DNA of 64,000 nt from Prunella strophiata (Eukaryota; Chordata; Aves; Passeriformes; Prunellidae), in contig JAZBQD010000034.1 of assembly GCA_036583965.1 (NCBI GenBank), forward strand, positions 6,903,476 through 6,967,475. The letters are read 5' to 3'. The notes beneath the pieces are model-generated. The model saw only the letters and a list, made by a program, of their open reading frames with translations, did no database searches and was not told the origin of the DNA. This document shows positions 22,991 to 36,200 of the stretch, piece after piece. A program made the translations under genes and the position numbers. Numbering within the stretch: position 1 is the stretch's first letter; each line of letters starts with the position of its first letter.

Positions 22991-24908
22991 CAGTGGGAGA
23001 GCTGTGGGAGTTTCAGGGCACTGAAAAGATGCAGATGGTGACATTTGCAGGGAGCAGCAGGAGGATAGTCAGAGTGCATTGGGTCCCTTATGGATTAGAG
23101 AACAGCTGAGCCTGCCCTGGGGTGAAAGGGCTGCCAGATGTTGGGAATCAGCTCCCTCCATCCCTACCACAGCTGAAGGGCTTAAATAGGAGCCCAGGGG
23201 AGGGATTTGTCCTGTTTGCATGGACTTCAGAGCAAAGAGGAGGTGAGGAGTTTGCTTAGTGGTGTGAGTGTTGGTGTTTGTTTTTTGAGAACTGGTGGGG
23301 GTTTTGTGGGTTTGTTGCCTGCTTCTGTGAGTGGATTATTTGTGGGTTTTTTTTCCCCTGAAATAATCAGTGTAGTTTAAGAGCTTCTTACAGGAGCAGC
23401 TGCAGTAATTGTGTGTGGTGTTGGTGTCCTATAAGGCAGCTCTAAAAATGCTGGAGAAGGCTTTGAAAATGTGGAAGACAAGGATTACCCCAATACAGAA
23501 AGGAAGAATGAGGGAGGAATAAGATTTTACCCCTATAGAAATGCAGGTGTCACAGGAAGAGCTGCTTGTCTCAAACCTCCAAATGAGGTGGTGCTTTAAG
23601 CACATCTTTGGCTTTGTCACTCGTGGGGCAATGAGGGACAAGGACTTCAAGAAGAAAGTCAGTTCTCAGGGTTCTGGAGAGAGCAGGGCTTTGGCACAGC
23701 TTCAATCAGGAGCTGAAGGATAAGGTCAAACCTGAGCTCTGCTGGGGCAGAGGGATGCCCTTCACCCTTTGAAACTAAAATTGCTCAATTAATTGTGAGT
23801 GAACAGGAATATTGCTGTCATGGCAGGGGCTGGCTCTGACACTTCTGGCCTTCCCAAGGAATGTTGTCTTTCTTTGGCAGGGTGATTTTGGGGGGTCACC
23901 TGTGATAAAGCCATCCCTGCCTGGGAGCCGATGTAAACACACCCTCTGCTTCCAGACCTGCCCGAAATCCTCATGCACAGTTACACCAGGCCAATGGGGG
24001 CTCCGATTTTGTCCGATTGTGGTGATGGCCCATTAGAAAGGAGCCAGGGGAGGCTGCAGAAGGTCACCTGCGCCTTCCCCATCCCTCAGGATGCGCCGTT
24101 CCCGGGCATTGGGCTCCCTCTGGTGACCGCCGGGAGCCGGGAACGGGCTCTGGTCCTGCTGGAGAGGCTCCTTTTGGAGAGCAGCCCCAAAGCCCGACCT
24201 TTGGGAGGAGGTCAGCCCTGCGAAAATGAGCAAAATGCAATTTTAGTGCTCTTGGGGCTCAGCCCGGGCAGGATCCATCTCCTCCCATCAAGAAGCTCAG
24301 GCACAGGGTGCAGGCTCCTTCATATAAGGGGGGAAAAGGGAAATGGGAATGACTTTGTTGGTCTGAGAGAACTCACCCCCTCTCTTCCCACAGGCCATGG
24401 CTCACCTCTCCTGCAGACCCTGGAGGAAGGAGTTTGGGGACAGAAAAACGCAGCTGGGGTGAGTTGGCTTCGTATCTCTGTGATTTGGGGGATGCTGTTA
24501 TGGTTGCTCTGCCAGGTGCAAATATTGAGATTTACCATCAGTGCTGGGACTCTGGGCATGTCACATCTGCTGCACTTTTCACTGAGCTCATCTGAGGCTC
24601 GGGCTCTGCCTCTGTGAAGGATTTCCCCCCTGAGAAAGGAAACACAGCCAGTGCCTGCTGCTGGGTCCAGCAGCAGTGGGACAGCACAGCAGCATCCCTG
24701 GGACCCCTGCACCCCAAATCTCAGAGGAGATTCTGCTGCCCAGGGTGTGCTGCTGCTCGCTGCCCAGCCTCGGTGGCATTTCCAGGTCCTGCTGAGCCCC
24801 TGGCAGGGTGCAGTACTGCCGGTGGACACTGGATGCTGCCACAGACCGGCTGCTTTCATCGTGTCCCTTCAGTGTAGTTCTGCCACCAGGCTGGGATCCC
24901 CGAAATGT

Positions 24909-25027
24909 TGTTTATTTTTTTTTTTTTTCTTTTGTGTTTTTGGTTTTTTTTTTTTTTTATTTGTTTGGTTTTTTGGTTCTTTTTTGTTTGTTTTTTTGTT
25001 TTGTATTTTTTTGTTTGTTTGTTTTTC
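24909..25027 (+). repeat. T/G-rich low-complexity tract
   Basis: About 120 bases composed almost only of T runs separated by G (TTTGTTTGT-type units). Open frames across it give only poly-Phe and are not coding. It could be the complement of an old poly-A tail region or simple expansion. Confidence 0.85.
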
Positions 25028-25084
25028 TCGTAAAGCCCCAGCTCCTGGGCTGTGGTGATTAGGTGAGACCTAAGCTTCTGCTTC

Positions 25085-25170
25085 CTGAAATAGATATATG
25101 TTTGTATATGTGTTTATACAGTTTAAGCTGAAATAGATACATATTTGTATAAGCATTTATATAGTTTAAG
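25085..25170 (+). repeat. 43-bp tandem duplication
   Basis: Two adjacent 43-base units (25085-25127 and 25128-25170) both begin CTGAAATAGATA and end in AGTTTAAG, with several substitutions between them. The two unit lengths are equal with no gap. Confidence 0.85.
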
Positions 25171-28100
25171 CCCTTCTGATTTGAGGTCAAACCACGATTC
25201 AAAAAGTAGGCTGAGAAAACGCAGTGACAGAAAAGCAAACTTGGTTGAAAAATCAGCATGATGTTGTATGGGAGGGGAAAAACAATTCCAGTGGACTTAA
25301 CCCCAGGCCCTGTTTTGTTTGCAACTCTGATTAGCCCTGGGACACGTCCTGCAGATGCTGCCCTGGTAGCTCCAGGAGCCTGGCAGATGTCAGATATCAA
25401 GACAGCTCTGTGATCCTCCTTGCCCAGCTCAGATAAAATCCCTTCTTTCTGCTTTCACAGAAAAAAAAAGGGTGCCAGGGTGTGCTGGTCAAACACTCAG
25501 CTCTGACCAGTCAAACCTCAGATCCCCTCAAAAGCAGCTCCATGCTGCAGAGACAGGAGGGAGGACAGGGTGTAATTAGAGATGAGCCCCAACCCCTGCT
25601 CTTAGCAGATGGACAGCCCTTGGCTGATGGTGCTTTGCTCGTGAGAATGAAGGGAAAAGCACTTGAGCTTCCAGCTGTGCCATGGCTTTGCTGCTTCTGG
25701 CTGCTGGCAGGGTGATGGAGATATGAGAGCCACACTTTCCCTGTGGGGATTCATGTTTGAACTGAGAGAATGTGAAATGAGAAATCTGCAGTTTAGGGAC
25801 TGGTAGGGGGTCAATGGGAGGGTGTCTGGGGTAAAGGAGCAGCCTCGTGGTAAAGCTGTGCAGGAAAAAATGGGCTCTTGGGGCAGTGGGAGGCTCTTTG
25901 TGCCCTCAGGGGCACTGCTGACCCCAAAGGGGTTTCTTGAATTTTCTGTGGTGTGGGTTGGCCAAGGTGAGTGCACTCAGCACTGAGCCTGGGAATCAAA
26001 ATGAGCAAAAACTTTCCTTAAGCTCAGCCTGAGTTGGTTCTGCAGCTGTTCTCCAGCAACAGGAGGTCCCTGAGAGCAGGCACTGGGATGAGAGCAGAGG
26101 TGGGGAGCTGCCCAGGGGCACTCTGCCATGGGTGTGGGTGTGGAGCTCTCAGCCTGGCCAGGGGCTGGGGGAGGCAGGAAGGCAGCACCTGCAGATTCCC
26201 CTCCAGCCTTGCCCTGCTCCTTTGGGGGCACATCTGTGCTGTCTGCAGAAAACCCTGTTGTGCCCATGCTTCATTGTGGGAGCAGCACAGATGCAGGGCT
26301 TGAGGGAAGGTTTGGGTGAGCACATCTCCTGCTGGGCCCTGCAGGGCTGCAGAGGGTTTGGCAGTGGCAGCAGGAGCACCCTGGCTGTGCTGTCCCTGCC
26401 AGGTGAGATCAGGTCACTCCCTGCTGTCTCCTGTAAAGCTGTCACCTCCTAATTGGCTCTGGCAGGAGCTTGAGCTGAAAAGCTCCTGTCTGCTTTCCTT
26501 CCAGACTTTAGAACACTGCTTGTCCCAGGCCAGTCCCAAGGCTTCTGCTCACTCTTTTGGAAAAGCAATGCAGGAGAGGGGGGTAAAATTCATCTGATTC
26601 TTGTGAGAGGTGGACCAGTGCTGGAAACTCTGCCCTTGAGCCTCCATTTGCCTTCCTTACTGCCTGAATAATCTGACAATTTAGTAATTATTGTTACTGC
26701 TCTCTGGCTGGATTCAGGTTTCTGTGGAGAAAATACTGTGACTTCCTTTCCTTCCCCAGTTTCTGGAATTGTGCCCTGTACTTGACTGAGTCAGTGGATC
26801 TGTAATTACCTGTGGTGCCTACATTTCCATTAAGGGATTTTATATGTTAATCTCACAAGATTTAGTGCTCATTTTGGGGTTTTCATCTTGCTGGCTGCCC
26901 ACAACCTCTTAGTGTGAAGTGCTGGGTTAGCTGCAGGGCCAGCAGAGATGCAGGCAGGAATTTCTCCCTAATTCACCTTAGCCCTGATCCCAGCACCAGC
27001 TGAGGCTCCTGGGCCAGCAGGGAGCTGTGGGGCTCTCAACCTTTCCAAGCATCAGAGGGCAATCAATAGCTCTGCATCAGTGATCTGAGTTTAAACAGAC
27101 ACCTATTTTGTAGCATCTCTGCTTAAAACCAGGCAAACTGTCATAAACTTGGTCAGGAATTGCTGGGCTGAGTGAAGGACAAGCTGTGATAAACTCATTT
27201 ATCAGCGACAACAGTGTCATCTCAGCTCCATAAAACTGGATGTTATGTGATTTACTACTTGCTGAACGATATCTACCTAAATTTTTTGAAAGTGGAAACG
27301 CAATATTTTGATTCTGTTTAAAGAAGTCAGAAATTTCAATTATTTACCTGCTTTCTTCCAGCAGCAGCTACTCACTAAATCCAAACCAAAATAGCTTAAC
27401 AGCTTCTGAATGTGTTTATCTCAGCTAATTTACTATTTGTGGGAGTGGAGATGTTGCCTAGGTGTAGTTACAAACCCTCTGTATCTGAAGCTCAGAATTT
27501 CCTTCAAGTGTTAGACACAAATAATTTTGGTTTTAATTTAGTGCCATTTATTATAGAAAAAGATTTTGCTACATACCTGTTCTGTCTAGTCACATCTGTA
27601 AGGGATTAATCAGATTAAAAAAAATCCCACATCACTTTATCATTTTCATCTCTGAGGCAGTTTAATACACTTAACTTTTCCAAAAATGGCCTCATTTTGG
27701 TCCTGATTCAAGAAATATCCATCATTAGGACAGCAGAGGGACCCAAACGTGCATCAGTTGCAGTTTAAGTGTCTGCTTGAAATTCTGCTCATGTTCCTCC
27801 ACTGAACTGATGCAGCTTTCACTGCTCACAAATGTCACACACACCCCTGTATGTCATGAAATGTGAACTGAATATAGAAAATTGGATAAACAATCATAAG
27901 CTTCGCAAAATACAATTCTAGAGCCACCTCATCTTGCCCTAGGAATCTGGGTGTCTTAGAAAGTTTTACTAGAATTTGTTAAATTTACAATGTTCTTACT
28001 GTGCCACCATTTGTTTTTTTGAGCATGACCCAAACTGGGGGTGGGGGGGAAACACCTGAGGGGTAAATTTGGGTGTTCACCAGTGGAACTCTTGCCTTGA

Positions 28101-30984
28101 AGCTCATCCATCATGTACAAAGCTCCTCCAGGCCCTGAGACATTCCCATGCCACAGCAGAGTGCCTGCCATGGAGCAGGAGCCCACTGGGCCAATGAAAC
28201 AGAGACTGAAAGATGCAACACACCCACTCCAAGAAAGTTTTAATAAGTGAGGGGGAAAAAAAATCATAGAGCGCTGGAAATAAGGTTTTTACCCAGAGTT
28301 TTACTGTAAGAACATGTTCAGAAGCAGAGCTGTTGAACGAGCTCAGCACTGACACCCATTTTTTATCCATCTGTGAATGTTTTCCTCCAATGTGAAACAA
28401 TTTAAACAAGTTTATTGACCAGGCTGTGAACCATCCTTCGTGCCCAGCTGTCTGGCCCTGCACTCTGTGCTCTGGGAGGAGCATGACAGATCCAACTCAA
28501 AATCCAGGGGCTGATCTTGCAGCAAGCAGAACAGGCTGGAGATGAAAAGCCCAATCAGATGTGAAGGCTGAGAGAATTGACTCAGGAATTTATAGTAAAC
28601 TCTGACTTTGATGCCCTGGTCCTGAGTTTGACTTGCTTTCCTCTCAAGAGCAGCACAAACTGTGAAGAACAAGGCTGCCACTGTTGAATACCAAATGCTT
28701 TAACTCCACAGATATTTAGCACTAAAAATCTGATGCAATCTTAGTGTTTCAAAACACCAAGGTCAAAATCTTCTGGGGTGTTGCAGGGGGAGGAGGGGAC
28801 ATCACCCAGCAGCAGTGACCCTGCAGGCTCTGCTCCAGGTCACCCAGGCCCCTTCCAGGCAGGAGCTGCAGCCAAACCTGGCCCCTGCTGTGATAAATGA
28901 TAAAAGCTGCTCTTTTCTGATAGATAAACACCTTGACAAATGGTGGGGTGTGAGCAGAGTGGGTGTGCAATTCCAACTAGGCAGTTTAAAGGAATGAAAA
29001 AACCAACACAACAAAAACTTTCAGGGGGTGTTAATGATGCACTTTTTACTGTGCCCAGCACCCCAGCCATAGTGCTCTGAGCATTATGCAATTTGAGAAC
29101 AATCTCCCTTTGACTTGTACCCATTCTTAACAGAAAATGAATTGGTGGGAAAACCATTTGCCAGGAGAGACACAGAAATTAATGGCATGGCATTGTATGT
29201 GACTGTGTGTGGCAAGGACACAGGCCAAGCTTGGCTGAGAGCTAAATGAGCATCCAAGTGCTCAAAGCAGCATCAAAGGATCTCCAGAGCTGAGCAAACT
29301 TCCTAAATAAGCATAAATAATGAAGCTCAGGGCTGTATGAGGAAGCTCATCAGTATATAAATAGTTCATTTTGAAGTTCTCTATTATGAAACACCATCAG
29401 AAAAGGGCTGATGCATGAATGAGATTGAGGCCTTGTGTGATTATCAGTGATCCAAAGGATAATGGGGGATGATAGAGATGGGCTGGGAAATACATGTCTA
29501 AAGTGGTGTGGTGCAGCAGATAAAGCCAGGAGAGTCAAACTTGGCATTGTGAGCTCTTAGAGCTGTTTCTCAGCATTTTTAGGAAAACGTAACCAGAGCT
29601 GTTCATCTGCAGTTCTTGTTGAATTTTTGGGGCTGCTTGTATCTAAACCATGTCCTTGCTGGTGCAGAGCCCATTCAAAGCACAGATGTCAGCACCAGTC
29701 CCTGCTAACAAAATATTGCCAATATTGCTCACACAAGAAAGTTGTAATGCCTGCAAGATGTCCCTTGTCCTCTCCAGGACAGAGCAGTATTTTTATCATC
29801 TACTGCTGTTATTCTCTTCCTTAACATTTTCTTTCCACTGAAACTTTTCTCTGTGAATCCCCCTCAGCCAAAGCACTTCAGGCACCCTTTGCTGTGTGCA
29901 GCTGTTGCTAATATCCACCAGTACCTGTCACAACTGCTGTGGTGATAGCAGTGAAATGTCCATGGATTCTGCCTCTTCATCCAGCATTTCTTGTTTTAAG
30001 CAGCTTTAAGGAATTGGGAAAACTGTGTGCTTCTCTTTACCCTCTGAAACACAGTTTATACCTGGCCTTTGTCTAATTGGGAGCAAGTATTCAGCACTTC
30101 TCACATCAACCTTAAATACATCTGAACAGACAGAGTGGAAAATTGTCTTAAACCCTTTGGCATCCACTTGCTGTCAGTTGAATGTCAAGTCAGGAATAAA
30201 AATTGGCAACTAGCTGTAGATTTCACAGTCGTGCAGCAGGATTTGTGGGGCTGAATTTGCAGCTCAGTTCCTGGTTTCAGTTGTCATTCCATGCACCTCC
30301 AGTGATGAGCATTCATGCCACAGCAAGGCATTGGAGCTGTCAGATATCCAGGGCTTACTGAAATAACTTCATTTTGAAATGGACTGTCTCTTCTGGTCTG
30401 AATAATCAGACAGAACAACATACAAAATGTTTGACATGTACTGGGAGCCTGAGACAGTCTCTGACACATGAAAATATTTGGAGTAGTTCAGACTTCATTT
30501 AATGCTTCTCCAGAGTTTTGCAGAATGGTAAATTATGAGCTCGGTAATTAAGCTGTATGCTCCCTCTCTTTAATTATACTTTAATACTGTTTCTTTTAAT
30601 AGAGATAGTGAAAGCCATTAATCAAATACTTCTCAGGCACCTCAATATCATTTAAAAGGAAAGTAAATGTTAGCAGGGAATAAATCTCTAAACTTTGCTG
30701 TCCATAGTTATTCTCCAGGCTTAACAACATTTTGGAAATACAAGTAGGTCAAAACTGCTTTCCCTATTGGAGAAACAAAACATCAGCACAGGTGTTTTCC
30801 TCTGCATTTATGAGCAATAAATACATTGTTGTGGGGCTAAGCAGAAAACTACCCATTTATCCTTGCAGCTACTGTGGTAGTTTGGCACAGCCACATTGTA
30901 GGTATAGCCCAGGTAAGGAGGAGCTGTTCTGTGACCCACTCCCATCCTCCTGAGCACCTCCAACTCTTTTATTGCAGGCTATTA

Positions 30985-31215
30985 GACCTTCCTGTTCCCT
31001 TTAGTGCTATTCCCTTTAGCTTCTGCCTATGGACTTTTCTATGAAGGTGCTGAACTCTTTTCTGAACCTGCTGATGCCACCTGCCCTCACAACCAACCAT
31101 GGCAACAAAATCCAGATTTATTCCTGCTGCTTTTACCATTTTAACCCCCTCTCCCATCAGTGCCCCCTGATTCTTGTAGTCATTTGAACATCAGGCTTGT
31201 GCTTGCCTTATCCAC
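30985..31215 (-). mobile_element. ancient CR1 (3' region) fragment
   Basis: On the + strand, TTTTCTGAACCTGCTGATGC, GTGCCCCCTGATTCTTGTAG and the following text resemble the complement of the CR1 3' region of an old reptile/bird subfamily (the segment with the GCCCCCTAGTTCTTGT motif). Divergence is high and the ends are approximate. Confidence 0.5.
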
Positions 31216-32306
31216 GATTCATGATTTAAAAAATCTCAGCCAGGTAAATCCCAACAGCATATTTAGAAGATAACCAAATCCTGCAAGACTAGTCTTCAAA
31301 CAGAAAATGGGGTAAGGGAAATTATGTTAGTCATAAAAGACATAACAACTTGTCAGCAGCAGCTCTATGTTACCATCACTTTGAGATCACACTTGCATGT
31401 TCCAGCTCAGCTTATAAAATATTTGAAAGGGGAGTACACATCACCTTCAGATCAGTGAATACTCTTACATTCTGGGACAAAACCCCCATGTCACTGAAAT
31501 AAAATCAAGGCTGATTTTTGAAACTTTCCTTGTATAAAGCAAAAGAAATGAGTATTGCTCATTCACTGTAACCTTCTGTTTGTAGGCCAACTTTGAGGAA
31601 AAAAAAATACAGGGACATGTTTAAATACATTGCCCTTGGTTTGGTTTTCTCTCTCTACCCAGAACAAACTCCACAGCTGATTTAACTGCAATGCCTTGAC
31701 TTCTTTCCACTCTTCAAAGTCAAAGGAATTCCAGTGCATCATACACCAGTCCCTATATTCCATAGTCTCTGCTGCTGCAGCTTTTCCAGGAAAGGATCAC
31801 TGTTGTCAGCTCAGGGATTCTCCCTGTGCTGTCTTGTACAGGGGTCAGGCAGCTCCTTGATCAGAAATCAGCTCTGGGAGACAAAACTGCAGATCTTCAC
31901 CCTCCATACCTACCTAGAGCACCACTTTTATGCATCAGGTTTCTGGTTTGCTCTGTCAAAGGCAGCTGGGGTTGGCACTGAAGCACACAGAGCCCTGAAC
32001 AAGGACCTGGATGTTTTCTGACAGGTCACTGAGCTGGAGCCTCGTGTGCTCGTCCCAGCAGCTCCTTTGTGCCTGCTGTCCTGACAGCCTGACATGTGCT
32101 GTCAGGGCTCCTTTCCTGCTGCTGCACCACTTCCCTAATCCACAGAGGCACACACCAGGCTCTTCCTCAACTCCTGACACAAACTCAGTGTCTCTGGGAT
32201 CCAAACAAATCCTCCAATCCCCCCCAAATTAACATTATCGATGGTTCCTCTGTTATGCAAGCTAAATACCTGAAAGCAGCACAGGACACAAAGTATGAAA
32301 AAGGTA

Positions 32307-32363
32307 TTTATTATTTACACAACTGCTATAGTTCCTTAAGAACAATATATACCATTTTTTATT
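32307..32363 (-). promoter_or_regulatory. UBLCP1: candidate polyadenylation signals of UBLCP1
   Basis: Complementary AATAAA motifs occur at 32358-32363 and 32307-32312, about 0.93-0.98 kb beyond the UBLCP1 stop codon. They define a 3' UTR of about 1 kb. Another AATAAA at 33278-33283 lies only a few bases after the stop and is unlikely to be the main site. Confidence 0.45.
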
Positions 32364-33287
32364 TGAAAGGGTCAGTCTTCTTTCAAATCCATGAACTGCA
32401 TAATGCACAAGTGTTGGAAATGCCAAACAGCAGTCACATCACACTTCTATAGTGCAGGCATAAGCAGCGCAAGTAAATGATATTTTAAGAACAGTATGGC
32501 TGAATATTGTATTTAAACACAGTGTTTGCACTTTGACAAGATTTAGCTAGAAGAGAACAAGGGTTTTGTTCATGCTTTGTGAGGAATGTGACTTTCCCAT
32601 CTGAGGTTTAAACCCTTTAGCTGAGATATGGGGATTTTTCAGGCAGACTGCTTTTCACTGATCAAATAACAGTGGGTTTCTCTCCCTCAAACTTCAATCT
32701 TTTGTTTTCCAGTAAACACTGCTTTATAGTACAAGTTCACACACTGGGGTAAACTGGCCACAGCGGTGGCACTTTCCCATCTTACTGTCTTGCACAGAGA
32801 AACACTGACATACTAATACATACCAAACTTAGACAACTTGTAATTTATAGACTTAAATACTGGAATGGGAGAGGGAGACTGTTTCTAAAGATGGAGGGAA
32901 TAGAGGACTTATACAATTCATACACTGCCAAGGTTGGCTTTTTAATCAACTTTTTTGGTCTAAATATTTTTTTTTCTAGTCTCAGAATGGTTTTGGTCTT
33001 TGATGGTTATGGTTATACTTCAGCAGCAAAGGAGAGGAAAGTATTTTGAGAAGTAACACCAGAACTGAATGCAAGAAAAAGCAACTGACTTGTTTCTCCC
33101 ACTTTGAGCTTATTGCTGTGATCTTTTAAAAAACCCACAACCAACCAGCTGGAAGACCAAGTTTAGCAGTCGTTCTGGCATTGGGTCCAGTGTCCAGCAC
33201 TATTATACTCTAGCACAAAAGCAAGGAAAAGTTCCAATGATCTTAGTGATGTTCCCTTCAATTCAGTGCCACACAGTTTTATTAGTG

Positions 33288-36200
33288 TTATTGTCCTTGC
33301 TTCTTTGAAAGATACCTGAAAGAAACAAAAGTAGAGTTTTTCACCAAGTAAGAGGTGGCCACAAATATACCTGGGATCTTAAGATCAAAGTATGACTCTG
33401 CTTTTTCTCACCAACAATCCTCCTACTGATAACCAAAAACTAGAAATGCAATCAATACCACTTATGATTTTTATTTAATTTCAACATCTTTCAATTCCAT
33501 GATAGGTTATCTTGTGGTAATTCAAAGTCATGGTTTAGTTACACTCTATCAGGCTTTTTAAACAAAAGGGAGGAAGGAAATGGAAACCTGTTTCATTCTA
33601 AGAGGATGGAAAATTACATCAGTTGGAGAAGTGGCTTTTATATCCTTTAAGATGAAAAGGCCCATTAGTAATGGCACTCCTTCAAATAAATTCAGGGCTT
33701 TAATGAACTGATGCAGCATAACCTGAAAAGAACAGCCCTCCAGCAGCTTCTCTGGAGAGTCTGAGTGACTCTGAACTGCTTGTATTCTGATCTCACAGCT
33801 CTCTTAGCACCAGAGCTGGAGCAATCTGCCTATGTGGTGTGACAGTGAAGGAGAAAGAATCCAACCAATTTCACTGCCAGTGTGAAATATGCAGTGAATT
33901 TCACTGCTTTTAAGGTTTAACATTTCACTTTCTGTTCTATTCAGAAAAGAAAAATTGTATCAAGCCTGTAAGGCTCCATTTTTTAAACACCAAAGGAGTG
34001 GTTTTCCAACAGTTTTTCTTCACATTCATTGAAGCCTCTGGCTGTTGCATAAAACCAAGAACAATTTTGCTCAAGCCCTTCAGTTAATCATTTCTAGCAA
34101 GAATTAGGAAGCTAACTGGTGCCCTGAGCACCTGGAAAACTCTTTGTAAGAGTAATTTGGAACTGATGAATCCTGCAATACCACCCAACCTGGATGTGCC
34201 TGAGAACTACACTAACACCACAAAGCTTTCAAGGAACTTCTAGAAAAGTTGCCTTAAAACAAAGGATTTGGAATCTGAACCCACAGTCTAACTTTGCTGG
34301 AGTGGAAAAAAGAGGTTTCCAGGGACCATGTTCCTTCAGAATTCTTTTCCTTTTAGGATGTATAAATGGCAGTGCTGAACATTGGAGAATTAGGAAAACA
34401 CAGATACATTCTGTTAAAATCATTTTAGGGAAGCTGTCCCAACACTACAGCCCTATTAAAATTCTCCTCAAACTAGAAGACCTTTATAAAGTTATAAAGT
34501 TCATCAGTTCCATTGTTTCTGGTATTTGTAGAGATAACCTCAAGCAAAACATTGGGGTCAGGGACAGAAGGAAGCAAGAATTCTGACTTTTCTCTTACCT
34601 TTCCCAATGTTTGTGATTCAGCTCCAAAAAGTCATCTAATTTTGCTATTTCTTTGAGGTATTGGGTGAGCTTTAGAAGCTCCTTGTCTTTATCCCGATTT
34701 AAATGTGCTTTCATGAAAGGCCTTATCTATACAAAAGAAAGAAACTGGGTATAAGCATTTGCTCACAGAAAGAAAAAATGCTTTAGATTCTCTATCATTT
34801 ACCTATCTGACTAAAATATATTTTCAGTACTATGACAAGTTATAACTTTTCACAGGTAAGAGGAAAAAAAACCTTTTCCAGTAGTGGTCAGGTCCAATTT
34901 GTCCTGTTCATGCAAACTGGACTGAGGGGTTTTTACCTTGCACCAACCAGAAAAAATTTCTTTTCTCTTGCGCTTCTTCAAGCATTCCCCTCCCAGACAG
35001 ACTGATAAAATGATCAGGAATGGACTGTTACATTTTCTAATATGATTTCACAGAGATTTTTGCAGGAGGGGTTTTCAGCTCAGCATTCTGAGTTGTGTGG
35101 TGTCATTGGAACCAGATGGCTTTTTTCAGCAAAAAGCCTTTGACTACAACCAGAGCTGCTGTGAAAAGAGATATCAGAAGCAAAGCTTCTGACAAGTGCT
35201 TTAAGCTTGGAACACATTATACCTGGGCCTTGTTTTAGTGATTCAGTGCTCCTGTCTGCAGATGTTAACAATACTTTGACAAACATATTTCCAATCTGAG
35301 CTAGAGGGACATCTCTGGGTAATCCTTTCCCAGTAAGATCTTTGCTATTCCTGAGTCTCTTTCCAGTTCAGATCATCTTCTTAGATCTCATCAACTGCTC
35401 TCCTTTTCTCATCATGGATACTTTCAAAGAAATACCATCTTGAACTTCTGCATCTGAAAACATCTTTTTCTTTTTTAGAGAGATTTTATGCAAATTCTTT
35501 TAGCACAACACTGCTCTACCATCACATGTATGTAGAAATTTAAGCTGCATTCTTATTCAGAACCAGCAATAATAGAGCACACACTGGTTGACAGTTGTAT
35601 AAAATGAAATATTTGCTGTTCTATAGTCAAAATGGCTCAAGGTACTAATTATTTCCCATACAGAATACTTGTGATTATCCTGTCATACTATCATGAAGTA
35701 CAGCCACTTGTTATTTGACTTATTTTTGAATATGACCACTCTGGAGATTGAACATCACATTTTCAATGGTGCCTGTCAGCAATGCCCAGCTTGATTACAG
35801 CTTGTAGGTATAACTTAAGCAGAAATAACAATTTCATTGATTTTGGTAATCTCTTAAACACTCACTTATTAGTGACACAAGGTTTATTTAATACTGCTAT
35901 TAAGGAAATGCTAATGGCACTGTGAATTAAAAGGTTTAACAAAATATGCATCTTTGCTAGTTAAAAATAGTCTTTATGCTACAGCAAACTAGGATAAAGT
36001 ACTACTTGAAGTATGATGAAAAAGGCAGTAAGTGAAAATTCCAGTTTCCATTACCTTGAGTCCATTCTGTGGGTTCATCAGGAAGTTTCGGCCAATATCA
36101 TCAAACATAATAGTATTTTTTTTGCTGTAATATTCTGAAAACTTTCCCCAGATAACACCAAGAGGCTTCACCTGCAAACACAACACAATACAAGGTATCT

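Larger units (their letters stand above)
19401..32306. other. 13-kb intergenic interval between Kazal cluster and UBLCP1
   Basis: No exon could be supported on either strand. It contains CR1 remnants (about 22480-22990 and 30985-31215), T/G-rich low-complexity DNA (about 21815-21880 and 24909-25027), a 43-bp tandem duplication at 25085-25170, a mildly CpG-enriched patch at about 24000-24270, and an AT-rich segment with many ATTA motifs at about 30530-30660. I searched by eye for interleukin-12 beta exons, because IL12B is the usual mammalian neighbour of UBLCP1, and recognised none. Confidence 0.6.

Noticed and set aside
24393..24461. Possible exon: acceptor CCCACAG, GCCATGG start, donor GGTGAGT
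   Set aside because: The 21-residue reading shows no signal peptide or known family, and no partner exon with matching phase was found; a chance arrangement is likely.
24558..24617. Short frame starting MSHLLHFSLSS, vaguely like a cytokine signal peptide
   Set aside because: I considered an IL12B signal exon, but it ends in a stop with no donor, and no Ig or fibronectin-type exon follows within the interval.
33278..33283. AATAAA (minus strand) directly after the UBLCP1 stop
   Set aside because: Only a few bases from the stop codon, too close to be the principal poly-A signal; better placed signals lie about 0.9 kb downstream.
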